Source: a bacterium
GTDB lineage: Bacteria; JAMCPX01
NCBI GenBank assembly: GCA_021787665.1
Contig: JAJYLN010000002.1
Span: forward strand, 138,377-202,376
DNA: 64,000 nt
Direction of reading: 5' to 3'
Both the position numbers and the translations under genes were made by a program. The notes beneath the pieces were generated by a model. The model was not told the DNA's origin. It worked only from the letters and a program-made list of their open reading frames with translations, and ran no database searches. The stretch's first letter is position 1; each line of letters begins with the position of its first letter. This document shows, one piece after another, positions 61,684-64,000 of the stretch.

Positions 61684-62175
61684 ATGGATATACGAAAGAA
61701 AGAAAAATTTATTCACTCGCATGCCATTGTGGAAAAAGGTGCAAAAATAGGTGAAGGAACGGAGGTTTGGGCATTCGTACATATTCTTGGAGGTGCAAAA
61801 ATAGGAGCTGGTTGTAACATTTGCGATCATGTATTTATAGAAAATGATGTAATAATTGGGAATAGAGTGACTATAAAATCTGGTGTACAACTGTGGGATG
61901 GAGTGAGAATAAAGGATGATGTGTTTATAGGTCCGAATGTAACGTTTACCAATGATAAATTTCCACGTAGTAAGCAGTATCCATCTCGATTTTTGGAAAC
62001 TATTGTTAAAAATGGGGCCAGCATAGGTGCTAACGCTACCATATTACCTAATATTACTATAGGGGAAAAAGCCATGATTGGTGCTGGCTCTGTTGTTACG
62101 CATAATGTGCCTGATTATGCTATGGTTGTAGGTAATCCATCACGCCTTATTAGGATATTAAAAAAGAAAAAATGA
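61684..62175 (+). CDS. hexapeptide-repeat sugar N-acetyltransferase (FdtC/WbpD type)
   Basis: The 163-residue left-handed beta-helix protein shows repeated hexapeptides ([38 protein letters not shown]) and [20 protein letters not shown] at the end, as in WbbJ/FdtC acetyltransferases. With FdtA- and FdtB-like neighbours it probably acetylates the 3-amino group of a dTDP-3-amino-3,6-dideoxyhexose. AAGAGAG precedes the ATG at 61684; 61651 is an alternative start. It overlaps the next gene by 4 bases. Confidence 0.85.
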   Translation: MDIRKKEKFIHSHAIVEKGAKIGEGTEVWAFVHILGGAKIGAGCNICDHVFIENDVIIGNRVTIKSGVQLWDGVRIKDDVFIGPNVTFTNDKFPRSKQYPSRFLETIVKNGASIGANATILPNITIGEKAMIGAGSVVTHNVPDYAMVVGNPSRLIRILKKKK

Positions 62176-62579
62176 AAATACAGGATTGTAGGATAATTGA
62201 ACTGCCGAAGGTTGTAGATCCACGAGGTAATTTAACACCTATCGAAAGCAGGAAAGATATTCCGTTTGAAATCAAACGTGTTTATTATCTTTATGACGTA
62301 CCCGGTGGCGAAGCGCGTGGAGGTCATGCACATAAAAATTTACTGCAGTTTATTATAGCCATTTCTGGCAGCTTTGATGTTGTTTTGGATGATGGCACAA
62401 ACAAGAAAAGGTTCCATTTGAACCGCGCCTATTATGGACTGTATATCCCGTCGATGATCTGGAGAGAACTGGATAATTTTTCTTCCGCGTCCGTATGTTT
62501 GGTCTTGGCTTCTGAGCCATATTCAGCAAACGATTATATAAGGGATTATGACGAATTTCTTAAAGCTGTAAGAACTTGA
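62172..62579 (+). CDS. dTDP-4-oxo-6-deoxyhexose 3,4-ketoisomerase (FdtA/QdtA type)
   Basis: The 135-residue cupin enzyme matches FdtA/WxcM-like proteins: [40 protein letters not shown] with the catalytic His pair, and [20 protein letters not shown]. It moves the keto group of dTDP-4-oxo-6-deoxyglucose from C4 to C3. Whether the product is the galacto (Fuc3N) or gluco (Qui3N) isomer cannot be told by eye. Its partners flank it on both sides. Confidence 0.88.
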   Translation: MKIQDCRIIELPKVVDPRGNLTPIESRKDIPFEIKRVYYLYDVPGGEARGGHAHKNLLQFIIAISGSFDVVLDDGTNKKRFHLNRAYYGLYIPSMIWRELDNFSSASVCLVLASEPYSANDYIRDYDEFLKAVRT

Positions 62580-62582
62580 ACT

Positions 62583-63689
62583 ATGGGAATTCCTTTCTTG
62601 GATCTTAAAGACCAGTACGTAGAATTAAAAGAAGAATTGGATAATGCCTACGATAGAGTCATGAAAAGCGGCTGGTTTATCATGGGCAGAGAGCTTGAAG
62701 CATTTGAACGGGAATTTGCTGATTATTGTGAAGCCAGATACTGCATCGGGGTCGGGAATGGGCTGGATGCACTCCATTTGATACTGAGGGCCTATGGCAT
62801 AAGCGCAGGTGAGGAGGTCATAGTACCTGCTAATACCTACATTGCTACGTGGCTCGCAATATCTTATGCAGGTGCCAAACCGGTGCCGGTGGAACCGGAT
62901 GAAAGGACTTACAATATCAATCCGCTGCTTATTGAAGCCGCTGTTACAAAAAAAACGAAAGCGATTATACCCGTGCATTTGTACGGCCAGCCTGCTGATA
63001 TGGATCCGATTCTCAAGATTGCAGATAAATACAAATTGAAAGTGATAGAGGATGCGGCGCAGGCCCACGGCGCAAAATATAGGGGTAAAAGGGTCGGCAG
63101 TATTGGCGATGCAGCAGGTTTTAGCTTTTACCCCGCAAAAAATCTTGGAGCCTTTGGGGACGGTGGGGCTGTGGTAACCGATGATAAAGAACTTGCAGGA
63201 AAGATTCGGGTGATGAGGAACTATGGATCTAAAGTCAAATATTACAACGAGGTCAAGGGCTTTAATTCGAGACTGGATGAATTGCAGGCAGCGTTTTTAC
63301 GAGTCAAGCTTTCCATGTTGGATGGGTGGAATACAAGGCGTTCGAAAATAGCCCGGCAATACTTGTCAGAGCTAAAGGATGTATCGAAATTGATTTTACC
63401 TTTCGTTCCCGCTTGGGCAGAGCCTGTCTGGCACCTTTTTGTCATCAGGCATCCTAAAAGGGACATGCTCCGGAAGCGTTTGAAAAAAAAGGGCATAGAT
63501 ACGCTCATTCATTATCCAGTCCCTCCACATTTATCTGAAGCATACTCTGCGGATTCCAGGTTCGGTAAAATGAAATTACCGGTTACGGAATCAATTGCGA
63601 GTGATGTGTTGAGTTTACCGATGAGCCCATATATGGATAATGAAGCAGTACATCTGATTAAACAGGCATTATCCGGGATAGGATTGTGA
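62583..63689 (+). CDS. DegT/DnrJ/EryC1 sugar aminotransferase (FdtB type)
   Basis: The 368-residue PLP enzyme transfers an amino group to the C3 keto sugar made by the preceding gene product. The signatures are [38 protein letters not shown] and the PLP lysine in [19 protein letters not shown]. The C-terminal [14 protein letters not shown] is typical. Together with the acetyltransferase and isomerase it should yield dTDP-3-acetamido-3,6-dideoxyhexose. Confidence 0.93.
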   Translation: MGIPFLDLKDQYVELKEELDNAYDRVMKSGWFIMGRELEAFEREFADYCEARYCIGVGNGLDALHLILRAYGISAGEEVIVPANTYIATWLAISYAGAKPVPVEPDERTYNINPLLIEAAVTKKTKAIIPVHLYGQPADMDPILKIADKYKLKVIEDAAQAHGAKYRGKRVGSIGDAAGFSFYPAKNLGAFGDGGAVVTDDKELAGKIRVMRNYGSKVKYYNEVKGFNSRLDELQAAFLRVKLSMLDGWNTRRSKIARQYLSELKDVSKLILPFVPAWAEPVWHLFVIRHPKRDMLRKRLKKKGIDTLIHYPVPPHLSEAYSADSRFGKMKLPVTESIASDVLSLPMSPYMDNEAVHLIKQALSGIGL

Positions 63690-63702
63690 CAAAAGACTTT
63701 GC

Positions 63703-64000
63703 ATGGAAATGAGAGGTAGAAAATCATTGGACGTATCGATTGCGACGGTAAACTGGAATACCACATCCATGCTCGATAGATGTATCGATTCCGTAAGGAA
63801 CAGCATAGAAGCTATAAGTTATGAAATGTTCGTAATAGACAATGATTCCCATGACATGGATTTTAAGGAAATCGTCGAAAAATACTCCCCCTACAAGAAT
63901 ATTTTCTTTATAAAGAACAACACGAACGAAGGTGCAGCGGCCCTTAACAGGATAATCGGCCTTTTTAGAGGACGGTATCTTTTGGTTCTGGGCCCGGATA
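63703..64000 (+). CDS. family 2 glycosyltransferase, N-terminal part (cut by window end)
   Basis: The frame from ATG 63703 is open to the right edge (99 codons). SIATVNWNTTSMLDRCIDSV and FVIDNDSHDMDF are the N-terminal nucleotide-binding motifs of GT-A family 2 enzymes, and NNTNEGAAALNRI with LLVLGPD leads into the usual metal-binding site. It starts 13 bases after the aminotransferase gene and belongs to the same sugar locus. A second in-frame ATG lies at 63709. Confidence 0.85.
   Translation, partial: MEMRGRKSLDVSIATVNWNTTSMLDRCIDSVRNSIEAISYEMFVIDNDSHDMDFKEIVEKYSPYKNIFFIKNNTNEGAAALNRIIGLFRGRYLLVLGPD

Overview
The window comes from a Gram-negative bacterium. It has RND efflux, a TonB-dependent receptor with its own TonB, the LptF/LptG lipopolysaccharide exporter permeases and a complete MreBCD-PBP2-RodA rod-shape set. 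Other markers are paired DUF507 proteins, an MglA-like GTPase, PATAN (DUF4388) proteins and an anaerobe-style 2-oxoacid:ferredoxin oxidoreductase. Together they suggest a Desulfobacterota- or Nitrospirota-type lineage; this placement is inference from gene content, with no marker-gene phylogeny behind it. Most of the window is fairly GC-rich and densely packed with 1-4 bp gene overlaps. About 19.9-20.65 kb, 58.38-58.93 kb and 59.2-63.7 kb are clearly AT-richer and look acquired.

Layout. 1-3.8 kb: end of an RND pump, TonB-dependent receptor, TonB. 3.9-7.5 kb: polytopic membrane protein, SDR epimerase, small membrane protein, cytosolic papain-like protease. 7.6-19.7 kb: a long plus-strand block running fur-like regulator, two DUF507 genes, J-domain/TPR protein, a lid-less Hsp70, a TPR partner, argG, mreB, mreC, mreD, mrdA, rodA, gcvPB. 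19.7-22.3 kb: a degraded strip with a PIN toxin-antitoxin pair, gene remnants and an orphan ABC ATPase. 22.3-27.8 kb: a GltD-like Fe-S flavoprotein, an FAD oxidoreductase and a two-subunit 2-oxoacid:acceptor oxidoreductase. 27.8-31.2 kb: a divergent pair, a phosphoesterase-nucleotidyltransferase fusion and a receiver-PATAN regulator, sharing an intergenic region with two promoters and an 11-bp inverted repeat. 31.3-38.7 kb: birA, coaX, then a coupled string of TPR protein, EF-G-like GTPase, membrane protein, repeat protein and MglA-like GTPase. 38.7-49.4 kb: acyl-CoA dehydrogenase, ClC, lptF/lptG, lipid kinase, VTT protein, typA, PhoB/PhoR-type two-component system. 49.4-53.9 kb (minus): ctpA, ftsB-like, GGDEF protein, pdxJ. 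54.1-57.4 kb: SurA-N-like protein, RimK-like ligase, Nnr repair enzyme. 57.5-64 kb: surface-polysaccharide region with a glycosyltransferase, flippase 3'-end remnants, a tiny unidentified gene cassette, an RHH/PIN toxin-antitoxin pair, an intact flippase, an fdtC/fdtA/fdtB-type dTDP-amino-sugar set and a truncated glycosyltransferase.

The strongest candidates for something undescribed are two. The first is the chaperone module at 8.1-11.8 kb: an Hsp70 that stops where the helical lid should begin, flanked by a J-TPR protein and a TPR protein that appear to share the same small winged-helix-like segment. The second is the 58.24-60.02 kb strip, where three copies of the same flippase C-terminal tail on the minus strand separate a three-ORF AT-rich minicassette from a toxin-antitoxin pair. 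No rRNA, tRNA, CRISPR array or transposase was recognised, and convincing intrinsic terminators are rare.
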